A model generated the notes under the pieces. That model ran no database searches, was not told the origin of the DNA, and worked only from the letters and a program-made list of their open reading frames with translations. A stretch of 64,000 nucleotides of DNA, from the NCBI RefSeq assembly GCF_011516635.5, contig NZ_CP096255.1, forward strand, positions 6,074,501 through 6,138,500. The letters run 5' to 3'. A program made the position numbers and the translations under genes. Below, piece by piece: positions 28,176-38,502 of the stretch. How positions within the stretch are numbered: position 1 is the first letter of the stretch; every line of letters begins with the position of its first letter. Source of the stretch: Bradyrhizobium barranii subsp. apii. GTDB taxonomy: Bacteria; Pseudomonadota; Alphaproteobacteria; Rhizobiales; Xanthobacteraceae.

Positions 28176-29294
28176 TCAGTTGACGAGCGGATTGGAGAAT
28201 CCCGCCGCGAGCTTGACGAGATCGGCCTGACGCGAAACGCCGGTCTTGGCGAACACCCGATGCAAATGCGTCTTCGCCGTGGTTTCTGCGATACCGAGCG
28301 CTGCCGCCGTTTCCGGGACGCCACCGACCTCGACGATCGACAGGAACACGCGCAGCTCGGCCGGCGTGAGGTCGAAGGTCCGTGCGATCAGCTCGCCATA
28401 GGACTGCCCGCCAAGCGACACCTTGCGCAGGAGCAGCGCACCGGCGGCATCGACCACCTGCTCGCTGCCATTTCGCAGCACGGACGACAGCGGCAGAATA
28501 TGCGCGACATAACGCTCGCCGCTCGGCGAAAGCAGCGGGATCGCATGGCCCCGTGTGGCAAGCAGGGCAATTTCGCTGCGGGTCGCAAGCGCCTCGCCCA
28601 GCGTCTGATTGGCTTCAGCGCTGCTGGTCACGAGCTGCCCGGCAACGGACCGGACCACGTCGTCGGCGGCAAGCAAGGCGTGGCCGGCCGAATTCGCATG
28701 CACCACCCGGCAAAAGGCATCGAGCAGGAAGATGCCGGACGCCAGATTGTCCAGGACATCCGCCAGCGCCGTCGCCAGCGTCAGTTGCGAGGTGATGGCG
28801 CGGTTGATCAGCAGCGCACGGCTGGCGTGCGGCACAATCAGCGAGAGCCGATGCTTCATCGCCGGGTCCACCATGCGCCGGCCCGACAGCACTGTCATCA
28901 TCACGGGGCAGCTCGCATGCGATGTCTCGAGCACGACGTTGGCCGCGTCGCTGCAACCCTGCGGCTGCATCCACTCCTGGTAAAAGCGCCCTTTCCGGTA
29001 TTCACCGAAATTGACGAGATCGGGGATGCTGACGATCTCGCCATGCGGCGGCAGCACCGTCAGCGGGTCGAACTTCGAATGGGTCTCTGAATAGAGCCGG
29101 ATATAGTGCGGGTCGGCCCCGCAATAATAATGGGTGACGCCGAATTTGCTGATCGAATCCTTGGAAAACAGCCCGCAGGCCTGCCCGCCAACGAAATCGC
29201 GAATGCCGGCAACGGCGTTGTTCCACAGCGAGGGATCGAGCCCCGCGTCATAGATGGACTCGACCAGTTCGGGCAGCTTCCGTAGTCCGCGCAT
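28176..29294 (-). CDS. LuxR-type HTH regulator, paralogue 2
   Basis: 372 residues, collinear with paralogue 1: ELVESIYDAGLDPSLW start, shared THYYCGxDPHYI and EYRKGRFYQEWMQPQGC blocks, PAS-like ILLD/FLLDAFCRVVHANSAG, and an HTH with IAETTAKTHLHRVFAKTG. The HTH C-terminal stretch QADLVKLAAGFSNP is identical in both. The sequences have diverged in the PAS-like part while the HTH is nearly the same, so they may share DNA targets but sense different signals. Confidence 0.82.
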   Translation of the reverse strand: MRGLRKLPELVESIYDAGLDPSLWNNAVAGIRDFVGGQACGLFSKDSISKFGVTHYYCGADPHYIRLYSETHSKFDPLTVLPPHGEIVSIPDLVNFGEYRKGRFYQEWMQPQGCSDAANVVLETSHASCPVMMTVLSGRRMVDPAMKHRLSLIVPHASRALLINRAITSQLTLATALADVLDNLASGIFLLDAFCRVVHANSAGHALLAADDVVRSVAGQLVTSSAEANQTLGEALATRSEIALLATRGHAIPLLSPSGERYVAHILPLSSVLRNGSEQVVDAAGALLLRKVSLGGQSYGELIARTFDLTPAELRVFLSIVEVGGVPETAAALGIAETTAKTHLHRVFAKTGVSRQADLVKLAAGFSNPLVN

Positions 29295-29372
29295 GGCTTG
29301 AAATGGCCTGAGTGATCAATATCACCAAACATACTACAACCACAGCATGCGGCGTCCTCCGATCGGAGGAGG

Positions 29373-29403
29373 CGCCGGCCGGGCGGATGGGGCCCGGCCG
29401 GCG
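29373..29403 (-). terminator. strong GC hairpin, likely terminator
   Basis: CGCCGGCCGGGC and GCCCGGCCGGCG form a perfect 12-bp stem with a seven-base loop. It lies downstream (minus strand) of the outer-membrane remnant that ends at 29439. A second 16-base palindrome, TCCTCCGATCGGAGGA, is at 29355-29370. No long T run follows. Confidence 0.5.
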
Positions 29404-29438
29404 GGCATCGCATTCGAGCCGCCAGGGCTGATACCGGC

Positions 29439-29889
<451 letters not shown>

Positions 29890-30024
29890 TCACAACTCCA
29901 ATTGCCGGCGCCGTCCGAAACACAGCGTCATCGTTCTACTCCGCGCGCCAGAAGACGTAGTCGGCCGAATACGCGCACTCCGATAGGCACCCGCCTGGTC
30001 GCGCGAGCCGCGCACCGCGCGCAG

Positions 30025-30999
30025 TCACAGAGCTTCGCCGCTCCTGACGCCGCTGGGCGTCGCGCCATAGGCCCGCCGGAAACAACGATTGAAATAAGAG
30101 AGATCGCCGAAGCCCACGTCGTAGGCGATCGAGCTCACCGGCCGCCCGGCGAAGTCAGGCTCGCGCAGCATGCGATGCGCGCGTTTGAGGCGCTGCCCGG
30201 TCAGGAAGGACGAGAACGTCTTGCCGTCGGCTTCGAACAGCCGCTGAAGGTAACGTGTGGTCACGCCGAACTCCTGCGCCACAGTCGCGACCGAGAGGTC
30301 CTGATGCCAGCAATTGTTGACGATGAAGGACTTCACCTTCCGCAGCCGCGCGGCCCGGACGCCTCGGCGCCCGGCCAGCTCGTGAACCTCATCCGTCGCG
30401 CCGAGAACACGCGCCATCAGATCGTGGAGATGTGCAACAGCGAGCTGGCGCAATGCGGGCACCGCGAACGCGCGCTCGCGCACCAGAGACGTCGCGTAGT
30501 CGACCAGCAGGCGAAGTCCGGTGGCGCGCTCCGGAATGATTCGCATCACGGTGTCGTCGATGTCCACGATCATGGGCGCCAGCACCCGCCGCGGCACGCG
30601 CAGCGACAGACAATTTCCAAGCGAGAGGCGTTCGTAGATCGTCGCGTCCTCCGCGCTCGTCAGAACCGCGTCACCGGGATGAAGCCTCAGATCTCGTCCT
30701 CGCGCAGATACTTCGACGATGCCGGATCGGTTGATCATCAGGCCAAGGCTGTCGTTGCCGTCGACGACCAGTTGCTTGGTACGGATGACCCGCGCTCCGA
30801 CCAGCCCGCCGATCACCAGCTGGACGTCCGGCAAACCATGGGATGTGAGGCTCGCCGCGAACGGTTTTTCGTCCGTCGGCTCGACCTCCGCCTTGAGCAC
30901 GCCGCGGCAATAGAATTCGCGCAGCAGCGGCACACGCTCGTCTTCGGGAATGTGGTCCGTCGAAACATTGAGAATGGAAAATTCGTCCTTGCCGCTCAC
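30025..30999 (-). CDS. AraC-family transcriptional regulator
   Basis: 324 residues from a GTG at 30999, chosen because GGAGA lies seven bases before it; an upstream GTG at 31053 would add 18 residues. The N-terminal cupin-like region resembles the AraC_binding_2 group (LRLHPGDAVLTSAED), and the C-terminus has two helix-turn-helices (LSVATVAQEFGVTTRYLQRLF and PVSSIAYDVGFGDLSYFNRCFRRAYGATPS). Likely activates a nearby catabolic or efflux gene, but its target is not apparent. Confidence 0.83.
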   Translation of the reverse strand: MSGKDEFSILNVSTDHIPEDERVPLLREFYCRGVLKAEVEPTDEKPFAASLTSHGLPDVQLVIGGLVGARVIRTKQLVVDGNDSLGLMINRSGIVEVSARGRDLRLHPGDAVLTSAEDATIYERLSLGNCLSLRVPRRVLAPMIVDIDDTVMRIIPERATGLRLLVDYATSLVRERAFAVPALRQLAVAHLHDLMARVLGATDEVHELAGRRGVRAARLRKVKSFIVNNCWHQDLSVATVAQEFGVTTRYLQRLFEADGKTFSSFLTGQRLKRAHRMLREPDFAGRPVSSIAYDVGFGDLSYFNRCFRRAYGATPSGVRSGEAL

Positions 31000-31227
31000 T
31001 GCAATTTCTCCAACCGACAGGCAGGCTCGCTCACGCGCTGTCGTCTCCCGCACCCGCGTCCGGTGCCGGCGCGCATTGTTCCGTGGCGCACGCTGCCCTT
31101 CTCATTCAAGTGGCGCCATATACGAAAGTATCAAATGACGCGCGTCGTACGTTCGGAGGACCAGACGATCCTGCTCATCACAATGGATTGACATTGCATC
31201 GCCGCGCGGCTTGCGCCGTCAAATGAA

Positions 31228-32385
31228 TCACATGGTGTCGTCGTCGCGGCGCGTTCGCTGTACAAACGGCGCGGTGAAGCCGGCCGCGATCTTCACGAGG
31301 TCGGCCTGCCTGCCGGCACCGGTCTTCTCGAACAGGCGACCGAGATGCGTCTTCACCGTGGTCTCGGCAATGCCGAGCTTTGCCGCGATATCGGGAACGC
31401 CGCCGACCTCGACGATGGCCATCAGCACGCGCAATTCGGACCGCGTCAGCCTGAAGGCCGCAGCAATGGCGTCGGGCACGAGCGATGGCACCATCGCGGC
31501 CTTCTGTACGAGAAGCACCGTGGCCGCGACGTCTCGCGGCAGGCTGCGCTCCCGCTTCAATGGAAGGACTTGGACGAGATAGTGCTGACCGTCCGCCGAC
31601 GTCGCGAGCCCGATGCGGCGGCGACCGGCCGGGTGAGTTTCACCATCTGCGGCAACTTCGAACAGGCCGCGGAATATTTTGTCGGCCTGGGTGCTACGGA
31701 CCACGATCCGGTCGCCGACCATCGCGAGCAGGTTTGCATCGACGAACAGCTGCCGGCACGCCGCGTTGGCGTGGACGACCCGGCCATCCGCATCGAGCAG
31801 GCAGATCGCCGTGCTCAGGCCGTCGAGCACATCGGCAAGATCGTCCACGGTGTGCGAGCGAGCCCTGATCTGCCGGCCCATGATCCTGGAACGCTGGATG
31901 TGGGGTGCGAGCAGCCGCATGCGTTCGCGCATCGCCTCGTCGACGGTTCCGCGGGATCGGTGGCGCAACACCTGCAAGACCGTGGTACGCGCGTCCGATC
32001 TCTCGAGCGCGACGGTCGCGAGGTCTATCGCGCCCTGCGGCTCGACCCACTCGCGATAGAAGCTCGTCGCCACGAAGTCCGCGTGCGGCATGATATCGGT
32101 CACGCCGATGGCGTGCCCGGCCGCAAAAGCGAGATGACGATCGAGCAGAGGATCCTGCTCGACATATCTGTCGCGGTAGAGCTGGCGGAAGCGGGATTCG
32201 GTGCCAAAATGCTGGTGAATCTCGATCGAGAGCCTTGCCGCATCGCGGGACAGGATGGTCGCGGCACACCCGCCGACGAAATGGGAAACCTGTTCCAGCG
32301 CGCCGCTGCGCAGCGCAGGATCGACCGCCGCATCGTAGATCTCGCCGACGAGAGACGAGAACCGGTTTGCCTGGAGGATCGTCAT
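31228..32385 (-). CDS. LuxR-type HTH regulator, paralogue 3
   Basis: 385 residues from the ATG at 32385, where homology with paralogues 1 and 2 begins (SSLVGEIYDAAVDPAL). It shares the FYREWVEPQGAIDLA block, the PAS-like ICLLDADGRVVHANAA segment and the HTH with IAETTVKTHLGRLFEKTGAGRQADLVKIAAGF. More distant than 1 and 2 are from each other. The frame stays open to 32544; that extension contains a cysteine cluster (CRLCQC) and lacks a good ribosome site at either start. Confidence 0.78.
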   Translation of the reverse strand: MTILQANRFSSLVGEIYDAAVDPALRSGALEQVSHFVGGCAATILSRDAARLSIEIHQHFGTESRFRQLYRDRYVEQDPLLDRHLAFAAGHAIGVTDIMPHADFVATSFYREWVEPQGAIDLATVALERSDARTTVLQVLRHRSRGTVDEAMRERMRLLAPHIQRSRIMGRQIRARSHTVDDLADVLDGLSTAICLLDADGRVVHANAACRQLFVDANLLAMVGDRIVVRSTQADKIFRGLFEVAADGETHPAGRRRIGLATSADGQHYLVQVLPLKRERSLPRDVAATVLLVQKAAMVPSLVPDAIAAAFRLTRSELRVLMAIVEVGGVPDIAAKLGIAETTVKTHLGRLFEKTGAGRQADLVKIAAGFTAPFVQRTRRDDDTM

Positions 32386-32674
32386 CGGAACGACGATGCG
32401 ATCGGCGTGCGGCCCCGGTGACGAAGGGAGCTTGCGCATTGGACATTGGCAGAGCCGACAGAGCGGTCGATCGTCGCCGTCGGCGTAGAAAAAGCAGTGC
32501 AACGAGATGCTAAAATATCGAACATCGTCCTTGCGTAACGTCAACCGCAGGGTGCGGCTTGGACGTTTTCGCCAAAGACTAGGATAAAAGCGAACAGCAC
32601 GCGGGCTGTGTGCTGTGGGTCACGCGCCCTCGCGCTGCTTGCTCGATCGCGCGCGCTGTGCGCGGCGCAGCACT

Positions 32675-33187
32675 TTATTTCCGGTTCTCCTCGCAGAACT
32701 TCAGCGCGGCCAGCGCCTCGCCGGCGCGCGGGATCTGCATCTCGATGCTGTCCTCGTCATCATCCTCGAAATCGAGCGAGAGACGCCTGGCCTTCGACAG
32801 CCGGTCCATGATCGTCTGGTCGTATTCGAAGATGCCGCGCACGGTGGTCTTGTCCATGACCTCCCACTTCGCCTTCTTCATGATGTCGGCGTCATCGGTG
32901 CCGACGTCGGCCCGGAGGATCTCGCCGACCTTGTCCCACTCCCAACCGTCATAGATCATCACGATCACGATGGCCTTCTCGGAATAGGTGATCACGATGA
33001 CGTAGTTGCGGTTCTCGTCTTCCTTGTCCTTGTAGCCGCGGCTCGCATTGCAATGCGTGTCCTGCGCGCGCTTCTCGATGGTCCAGTCGCCGACCCTGGA
33101 TTGCTGCGCGAACGCCGGCCCTGTGCTCGAGACGGCTGCGCCTAGGGCGCCCGCGGTCAGCAAAGCGGCAAGAAGGAATCGTCTCAT
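32675..33187 (-). CDS. hypothetical periplasmic protein
   Basis: 170 residues from the ATG before RRFLLAALL. A signal peptide ending AFAQ (about residue 25) is followed by a mature domain that starts GDWTIEKR and contains two cysteines, one early (THCNAS) and one at the end (KFCEENRK), which could form a disulfide. Many acidic residues occur in the last third. The WxI...C start is reminiscent of IalB-like proteins, but the match is weak. No function assigned. Confidence 0.6.
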   Translation of the reverse strand: MRRFLLAALLTAGALGAAVSSTGPAFAQQSRVGDWTIEKRAQDTHCNASRGYKDKEDENRNYVIVITYSEKAIVIVMIYDGWEWDKVGEILRADVGTDDADIMKKAKWEVMDKTTVRGIFEYDQTIMDRLSKARRLSLDFEDDDEDSIEMQIPRAGEALAALKFCEENRK

Positions 33188-33287
33188 GTCAGCCTCCAGC
33201 GTTCCCCACGCGGAGATGACCACCTCAGCCTGCGGCCCGCAAGGGCTCGAGAAGGTTGATCCGGGCCGATGCTGAACGTCGCCGGCC

Positions 33288-33734
33288 TTACACCCGCCTG
33301 GGGATGATGGCGATCGGGGTGAAGGTGTAAACCTCCTCGCCGTTCTGGTTGAACATGGTCCATTTCACCAGCGCGATGCCCTGCGGCTTCGACTTCGACG
33401 GCGTCAGGCTCATGACCTCGCCGACCAGATGCAGGCGGTCATTGGGCCGTACCGGGATGGTCCAGCGCAGACCGTCGACGCCCGCGCCGATCAGCGGATG
33501 CGGGCCGAACGGGCGGGCCTGGATCGCGAGGTTCATGGCGATCGCGGCGGTGTGCCATCCTGATGCGGCCAGGCCGTTGAACAAGGTCTGCTTGGCGGCC
33601 TCGTGGTCGAGATGCATCGGCTGCGGATCGAACTCGGCTGCAAAGCGCTTGATATCGGCTTCGGTGACTTGCACCTCGGGGGATTTGAACCGCATTCCGA
33701 TGGTGAGATCGTCGAACCACTCGACCTGCGCCAT
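33288..33734 (-). CDS. MaoC-like hotdog hydratase/dehydratase
   Basis: 148 residues. The MaoC hydratase 2 pattern is present: FAAEFDPQPMHLD with the catalytic Asp/His pair, then ASGWHTAAIAMNL. The start was moved five codons in to the ATG before AQVEWFDD. Members hydrate enoyl-CoA or related thioesters; several stand-alone members have undefined substrates. It is monocistronic here. Confidence 0.83.
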   Translation of the reverse strand: MAQVEWFDDLTIGMRFKSPEVQVTEADIKRFAAEFDPQPMHLDHEAAKQTLFNGLAASGWHTAAIAMNLAIQARPFGPHPLIGAGVDGLRWTIPVRPNDRLHLVGEVMSLTPSKSKPQGIALVKWTMFNQNGEEVYTFTPIAIIPRRV

Positions 33735-33929
33735 GATTTTGCCTCGCAATATGACTTGCCGTCCGCCGGAAAGGCGCGGCTGAAGGACTGAGCAGCGCGG
33801 GATGTAGCGGGTCTGCGGTGCACAAACCAGCCCCGGGTTCCCCGCGAAACCCGTTTCCCAAAACGACGAAACACGCCTGAAACAGATTGCCGGTTATCTG
33901 GTTGTCAAAATCATACAGGGACGGCCACC

Positions 33930-34013
33930 ATGCAATTCTTCCTCGACCTCATCCTGGATTATGCCTGCTGCCAAAATCTCGTCTCCCAGCCGCTACGGGA
34001 GGATGAGCTATGA
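33930..34013 (+). CDS. tiny ORF (27 aa), coupled to the next small gene
   Basis: The ATG at 33930 has AGGGA about nine bases upstream and encodes a short peptide with an amphipathic start (MQFFLDLILDYACC) and a polar end. Its TGA overlaps the ATG of the next ORF as ATGA, a common translational coupling. Small size makes the call uncertain. Confidence 0.4.
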   Translation: MQFFLDLILDYACCQNLVSQPLREDEL

Positions 34014-34102
34014 TCGAGCTGATCTCAGCCGTGCTCGCGCTTTGCAGCGTCGCTGTCTTCGCGGCACATGCTTTGGATGCCTACCGCACCACGCACTCCT
34101 GA
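34010..34102 (+). CDS. 30-residue single-span membrane protein
   Basis: MIELISAVLALCSVAVFAAH is one hydrophobic span, followed by a short polar tail ALDAYRTTHS. GGAGG at 33998-34002 sits seven bases before the ATG, a strong ribosome site. The AHALDAYR end closely resembles AHAIDAMR of the small gene at 46318-46398, so both seem to be members of one small-protein family. Role unknown. Confidence 0.55.
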   Translation: MIELISAVLALCSVAVFAAHALDAYRTTHS

Positions 34103-34121
34103 TCTGTACGCCCTCCGGCCG

Positions 34122-34544
34122 CTAGAACGGGCGCCGGTAAAAGTGCTCCGAGTGCGTGGCCGGCGGAAACCGGTTGGCGAGCGCGATTGCCGCGTTCTCG
34201 TCAGTCTCGAGGGCGACCTTCTGCGCCAGCATCACGTCGCCGGGCACGAGAAAGCCTGACGGGACGAAGCACCATCCCATCGCCGCACGCCCCTCATCGT
34301 CGATCTCATGGACATTGGCGGCCGTGCCGTAGTGGATGCGGTACCTTTTGCCGGTATCGCAGCCGATGACATCGAAATACCGATGCTGCTCGAATTGCGC
34401 GCGCTGCGCCGGCGACAGCCATTCGGCCAAAAGCCGGCGGCCGCGGGCATCCGGCGTGTTCTCGCCGAAGAAGCGCCGATAGAGCTCGCGCAGCGCATGC
34501 AGCCGCGCACGCGCCGGCGCACGGAGCCAAATTGCCGCGATCAT
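34122..34544 (-). CDS. conserved hypothetical protein
   Basis: 140 residues: an Arg/Ala-rich helical N-terminal half (LRELYRRFFGENTPDARGRRLLAEWLSPAQRAQF) and a C-terminal half with YRIHYGTAANVHEID and GWCFVP. The pattern resembles small bradyrhizobial proteins without a known function. It is 12 bases downstream of another small gene on the same strand and probably cotranscribed. Confidence 0.55.
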   Translation of the reverse strand: MIAAIWLRAPARARLHALRELYRRFFGENTPDARGRRLLAEWLSPAQRAQFEQHRYFDVIGCDTGKRYRIHYGTAANVHEIDDEGRAAMGWCFVPSGFLVPGDVMLAQKVALETDENAAIALANRFPPATHSEHFYRRPF

Positions 34545-34556
34545 GAGCAGCTCAGA

Positions 34557-34778
34557 TCAACCGCCGACCAGGCGGGGATAGAACAGCGTTTCGTGCGCGG
34601 TCGGATCGAATGACTTGATGCGGGTGACTTCACCGGGTCCAGTACGATAGGCGGCGGTGAAGCCCGCTCCGGTCAGCTCACGAAAGCGCCGTTCGGCTCG
34701 CGCCAGCGCTTCAACATTGTCAGGATCAAACTCGTGGCGCGTGTCGCCCGTCTGGTCCATCACGATCTGGGTAGCCAT
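34557..34778 (-). CDS. small hypothetical protein
   Basis: 73 residues from the ATG before ATQIVMDQ. It is highly polar and has an RAERRFRELTGAGFTAAYR segment followed by PGEVTRIKSFDPTAHETLFYP. That last part resembles short soluble proteins seen beside the preceding hypothetical gene family. Function unknown. Confidence 0.55.
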   Translation of the reverse strand: MATQIVMDQTGDTRHEFDPDNVEALARAERRFRELTGAGFTAAYRTGPGEVTRIKSFDPTAHETLFYPRLVGG

Positions 34779-34919
34779 ATTGAGTCTCCTCATGCCAGCC
34801 CTGCCCCCGATCAAAGCAAACCTCGTGCCGTCAGTTCCTCAACGCAAGAACTTTCTCGTGCGCGGCCGAGCCTTCATGCGGCCTCAACGCAACGCGGCCG
34901 CCCCTCCTCCCTCGTCGAT

Positions 34920-35717
34920 CTACCGTCCCATCAGGGCGATTGCCTTCTGATAGACGCCGGCAGTATTCCAAGCCTCGATAGCGGCAAAATTCGGTTCGCC
35001 CGGCTGGTAACCGGCTCCTGCGCGCCAGCCATGAGCTTTCAGGAAATTCGCCGTCGAGTTCAGCGCATTGGCGGCAACCTCGAGATTGCCGGTGCCATAG
35101 GCCAGGATGTTCTTGGGCATGAACTGGGTCTGGCCGACCTCGCCGTGCATGGAGCCGCGGGTCGCCCCCGACAGCGTGCCGCGGTCGATCAGCTTGAGGG
35201 CGGCATAGAGCTGGTCGGTGAAGAATTCGGGACGGCGGCAGTCATAGGCAAGGGTCGCGATCGACGACAGCATGTTCTGGTTGCCGCGCTGGCTGCCGAA
35301 ACCGGTCTCCATGCCCCAGATCGCGATCAGCGGCCCGGGCGGGACGCCGTAGCGCTGCTGGATCGAGGCGAACAAGGCGGCCTGCGATTGCTTGAGCTGC
35401 CGCCCCTTGGCCACGATGGTGGTGGCGCCGCGCTTGGCGAGGAACTGGTCGAGCGTCAGCGAGAAGCTGCGCTGGCTGCGGTCGGCCGCAATCGTGGCAC
35501 CGGCGTAATTGGTCTGCATCAGCGCCGAGAGCGCGGCCTGGCCTACGCCCTTGCCCTGCGCCTCCGCGCTGAACTCGCGCTTCCAGGCCTCAAAGCCCGC
35601 CGGCGAGCTGCCGCATTGCGCGGCCTCGGCCATGGATATCAGGGACAAGGGCGCCAGCGAGAGAAGCAGCGCTGCAGCGCCGATCATGGCCGTCGCAACG
35701 GTCCTGCCCTTGGTCAT
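34920..35717 (-). CDS. lytic murein transglycosylase (MltB/SLT_2-like)
   Basis: 265 residues with a signal peptide (about 1-32). The catalytic glutamate is in IAIWGMETGFGSQRGN (about residue 135), followed by GEVGQTQFMPKNILAYG, a hallmark of the SLT_2 group. These enzymes cleave the glycan strands of peptidoglycan in the periplasm. It lacks a C-terminal peptidoglycan-binding domain, as do many short alphaproteobacterial members. No operon partner is evident. Confidence 0.9.
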   Translation of the reverse strand: MTKGRTVATAMIGAAALLLSLAPLSLISMAEAAQCGSSPAGFEAWKREFSAEAQGKGVGQAALSALMQTNYAGATIAADRSQRSFSLTLDQFLAKRGATTIVAKGRQLKQSQAALFASIQQRYGVPPGPLIAIWGMETGFGSQRGNQNMLSSIATLAYDCRRPEFFTDQLYAALKLIDRGTLSGATRGSMHGEVGQTQFMPKNILAYGTGNLEVAANALNSTANFLKAHGWRAGAGYQPGEPNFAAIEAWNTAGVYQKAIALMGR

Positions 35718-35836
35718 TCCCTGGTCCTCTCACATAAACGTGCGCGACCGGCTCGCGCGCGCCCATGATCCTACGTCGGCCCCGATCGCTCAAGCCCCAT
35801 CCGGCGCAACCTGTGCCTTGACACCGGAACGACTGC

Positions 35837-36643
35837 CTAGCCTTCCCCGTCGCGGCCGAGCAGGAAATCCACCATGATGCCCTGGTGCTGCTCGTACATG
35901 TCCGTACCGGTCCCGGTCACGCAGCCGACCCTGCGGGCGGCCGCGACGAAGGGCGAGACTTCGGGTTGTGTGATGACGCAGCCGCAATAGGCCGTCGGCG
36001 CGAGCCGCGCGACATCGACCGGCAGCGGATCGCCCTCCTTCATCCCGGCGGGTGTCGCATTGGCGACGAAATCGAAGCCCGCGGGATCCCTGGTGCCGAC
36101 CCGCACAGGCTTTCTGCCGAGCCCGTTGAGCCGGCCGATCAGTGCGTCACGGCGCTCGGTCGCGCTGTCGTGAATCGCGAGATCGGTCACGCCGGCCTCG
36201 ACCAGCGCCAGAGCGATCGCCGATCCTGCGCCGCCGGCGCCGACGAGCAGCGCCCGCATGCCCCGGGGATCGATCCCCTTCGCCCGCGCAGCACCAACGA
36301 AGCCGAGGCCGTCCACCATGTCGCCATGCCATGAGCGGTCGGCGCGCCGGCGCATCAGGTTCGCGGTGTGCAGGAAATGTGCGCGCTCGGTCGCACTGGC
36401 GCAGGCCTGATAGCAGGCAAATTTGTGCGGGATGGTCACGACGATGCCGTCGAGGTTCTTCAGCCGCGTTGCCACCGAGAGGAAATCCGGCAAATCCGCT
36501 GGCGCGACCTGGACCGGCACGAGAATGCCGTCATGGCCGCGCGCGGCGAAGGCGGCTGTTACGCCTGCCGGCGAGCGTACCTGCGCGATGGGATCGCCGA
36601 CGATGACATGGAGCCGCGTCGCGCCTGATGGGGCCGGGATCAT
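35837..36643 (-). CDS. shikimate/quinate dehydrogenase-like protein
   Basis: 268 residues. The catalytic lysine lies in [13 protein letters not shown] (about 75), the NADP-binding loop is [13 protein letters not shown] (about 130) and the DGLGF motif is preceded by HGDMV where classic AroE has DNT. The substitution suggests a specialised rather than housekeeping enzyme, such as quinate oxidation. Its ATG overlaps the stop of the monooxygenase gene by four bases, so the two are translationally coupled. Confidence 0.83.
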   Translation of the reverse strand: MIPAPSGATRLHVIVGDPIAQVRSPAGVTAAFAARGHDGILVPVQVAPADLPDFLSVATRLKNLDGIVVTIPHKFACYQACASATERAHFLHTANLMRRRADRSWHGDMVDGLGFVGAARAKGIDPRGMRALLVGAGGAGSAIALALVEAGVTDLAIHDSATERRDALIGRLNGLGRKPVRVGTRDPAGFDFVANATPAGMKEGDPLPVDVARLAPTAYCGCVITQPEVSPFVAAARRVGCVTGTGTDMYEQHQGIMVDFLLGRDGEG

Positions 36644-38502
36644 GCCGTTGAAGCCGGAACCAGAGAGCCGCCCGCCTCGGTCCCCTCAGTCAATTCCAGG
36701 CCATCCAGATTGCCTTCCTTGCGCCATTTGTCGAGCAGCCGCAGGAAAGCCACCGGTCCGCGCCAGTACTGGCTGTTTCTTGCCGCGATCGGATCGAACA
36801 CGCCCTCGTTGTTGTAATAGCCCGGCGTGCACTCGGCCAGATAGGTCTGGCGGCCGAGCGCGGCCTTGACGACTTCGTCGACCCAGGCGTTCTCGGCGGC
36901 GAGCGTCGGCTCCAGCGTCCGCGCTTTGCGCTTGCGCGCCTCCGCAATCACATAGGCGATGTGCTGCGATTGCTCGTCGATGATGTGCGGAAAATTGGCG
37001 CTTTGGCCGGCCTGCACCGTGACGATCAAGAAGCAATTCGGGAAGCCGCGGCTGTAGAAGCCATGCAGCGTCTTGACGCCATCGCGCCATCGCTCGGACA
37101 GGCTCACGCCGTCGCGGCCGTAAACCTCGAAGCCCATGCGGCGCGCATAGTCGGTGCCGACCTCGAAGCCGCTGGCATAGATCAGGCAGTCGAGCTCATA
37201 GGCCTTGCCGTCAACGACGACGGCGTTCTCGGTGATGCGCTCGACGCCCTCGCCCCTGGTGTCGACCAGATGCACGTTGGGGCGATTGAAGGTGTCGAGA
37301 TATTCGTCGTGGAAGCATGGCCGCTTGCAGAACGCCTTGTACCAGGGCTTGAGCGCCGCAGCGGCTGCTTCGTCCTTCACAACGGTATCGACGCGCGCGC
37401 GGATCTCTTCCATCTTGCGATAGTCGGCCTGCTCGATGACCTTCAACGCCTCTTCGAGCGAGGTCACCGGCTGCGGCTGGCGGCGCGGCGCCAGCAGGAT
37501 CTCGCCAAGCAGGCCGGTCCAGCCGTCCTGTACCAGGTCCCGTTCGAACGGCTCGCCCGAGATCACCGCAGTGAAATTGTCCATGCGCTCGCGCTGCCAG
37601 CCGCGCTTGAGGCTCTGCGCCCAGCTTGCGTCCGTCGGACGGTCATCGCGCACGCCGATCGCCGATGGCGTGCGCTGGAAGACGTAGAGCTCCTTCGCCG
37701 ATCGGCCGAGATGCGGCACGCATTGCACGGCGGTCGCGCCGGTGCCGATGATGCCGACGCGCTTGTCGGCGAGACCGGTGAGACCGCCTTCGGCCGTGCC
37801 GCCGGTGTAGCCATAATCCCAGCGGCTGGTGTGGAAGCTGTGTCCCCTGAAGGTCTCGATGCCGGGAATGCCCGGCAGCTTTGGACGGCTCAGCGGGCCA
37901 CCGGCGAGAATGACGAAGCGTGCGCGGATGCGATCGCCACGATCGGTCTCGACCAGCCAACGTCCTTCCTGCTCCTGCCATTCCATCCGCGAGATGATTG
38001 TCTGAAACAGCGCGCGCTCGTAGAGGCCGAAGTGACGGCCGATGCGGCGGGAGTGTTCGTAGATCTCGGGCGCCCGCGCATATTTGCGCACCGGCATGTA
38101 GCCGGTCTCTTCCAGCAGCGGCAGATAGATGTAGCTCTCGGTATCACAGGCCGCACCAGGATAACGATTCCAGTACCAGGTGCCGCCGAAATCGGCGGCC
38201 TTTTCCACGATACGAAAATCCTCGATGCCGGCCTCGCGCAGGCGCGCGCCGCAGAGCAGGCCGCCGAAGCCGCCGCCGACGATGAGAACTTCGGTCTCCT
38301 CGCTGACAGCTGCGCGCGCAAATCCTGGATCGGCCCAGGGATCGTCGAGGTAGCGGCCGAAATCGCCTGCGACCTCGACATATTGCGCCTTGCCCTCGGC
38401 GCGCAAACGCCGGTCGCGCTCGTCGCGATAGCGCGCGCGGAGTGCGGAAATATCGACCGTAGATTCGCCGGCTGCACCGGTCTTGTGTCTTTCCGCTGAC
38501 AT
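36640..38502 (-). CDS. Baeyer-Villiger-type flavin monooxygenase
   Basis: 620 residues from the ATG at 38502. The first Rossmann motif [12 protein letters not shown] (about 93), BVMO fingerprint [12 protein letters not shown] (about 205) and second Rossmann [11 protein letters not shown] (about 240) are present. The fingerprint matches FxGxxxHxxxW followed by D. Type I BVMOs oxidise ketones to esters or lactones using NADPH and oxygen. It precedes a shikimate-dehydrogenase-like gene in a coupled pair and faces an acyl-CoA synthetase, so cyclic-ketone or cyclohexanoid breakdown is a reasonable inference. Confidence 0.88.
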   Translation of the reverse strand: MSAERHKTGAAGESTVDISALRARYRDERDRRLRAEGKAQYVEVAGDFGRYLDDPWADPGFARAAVSEETEVLIVGGGFGGLLCGARLREAGIEDFRIVEKAADFGGTWYWNRYPGAACDTESYIYLPLLEETGYMPVRKYARAPEIYEHSRRIGRHFGLYERALFQTIISRMEWQEQEGRWLVETDRGDRIRARFVILAGGPLSRPKLPGIPGIETFRGHSFHTSRWDYGYTGGTAEGGLTGLADKRVGIIGTGATAVQCVPHLGRSAKELYVFQRTPSAIGVRDDRPTDASWAQSLKRGWQRERMDNFTAVISGEPFERDLVQDGWTGLLGEILLAPRRQPQPVTSLEEALKVIEQADYRKMEEIRARVDTVVKDEAAAAALKPWYKAFCKRPCFHDEYLDTFNRPNVHLVDTRGEGVERITENAVVVDGKAYELDCLIYASGFEVGTDYARRMGFEVYGRDGVSLSERWRDGVKTLHGFYSRGFPNCFLIVTVQAGQSANFPHIIDEQSQHIAYVIAEARKRKARTLEPTLAAENAWVDEVVKAALGRQTYLAECTPGYYNNEGVFDPIAARNSQYWRGPVAFLRLLDKWRKEGNLDGLELTEGTEAGGSLVPASTA

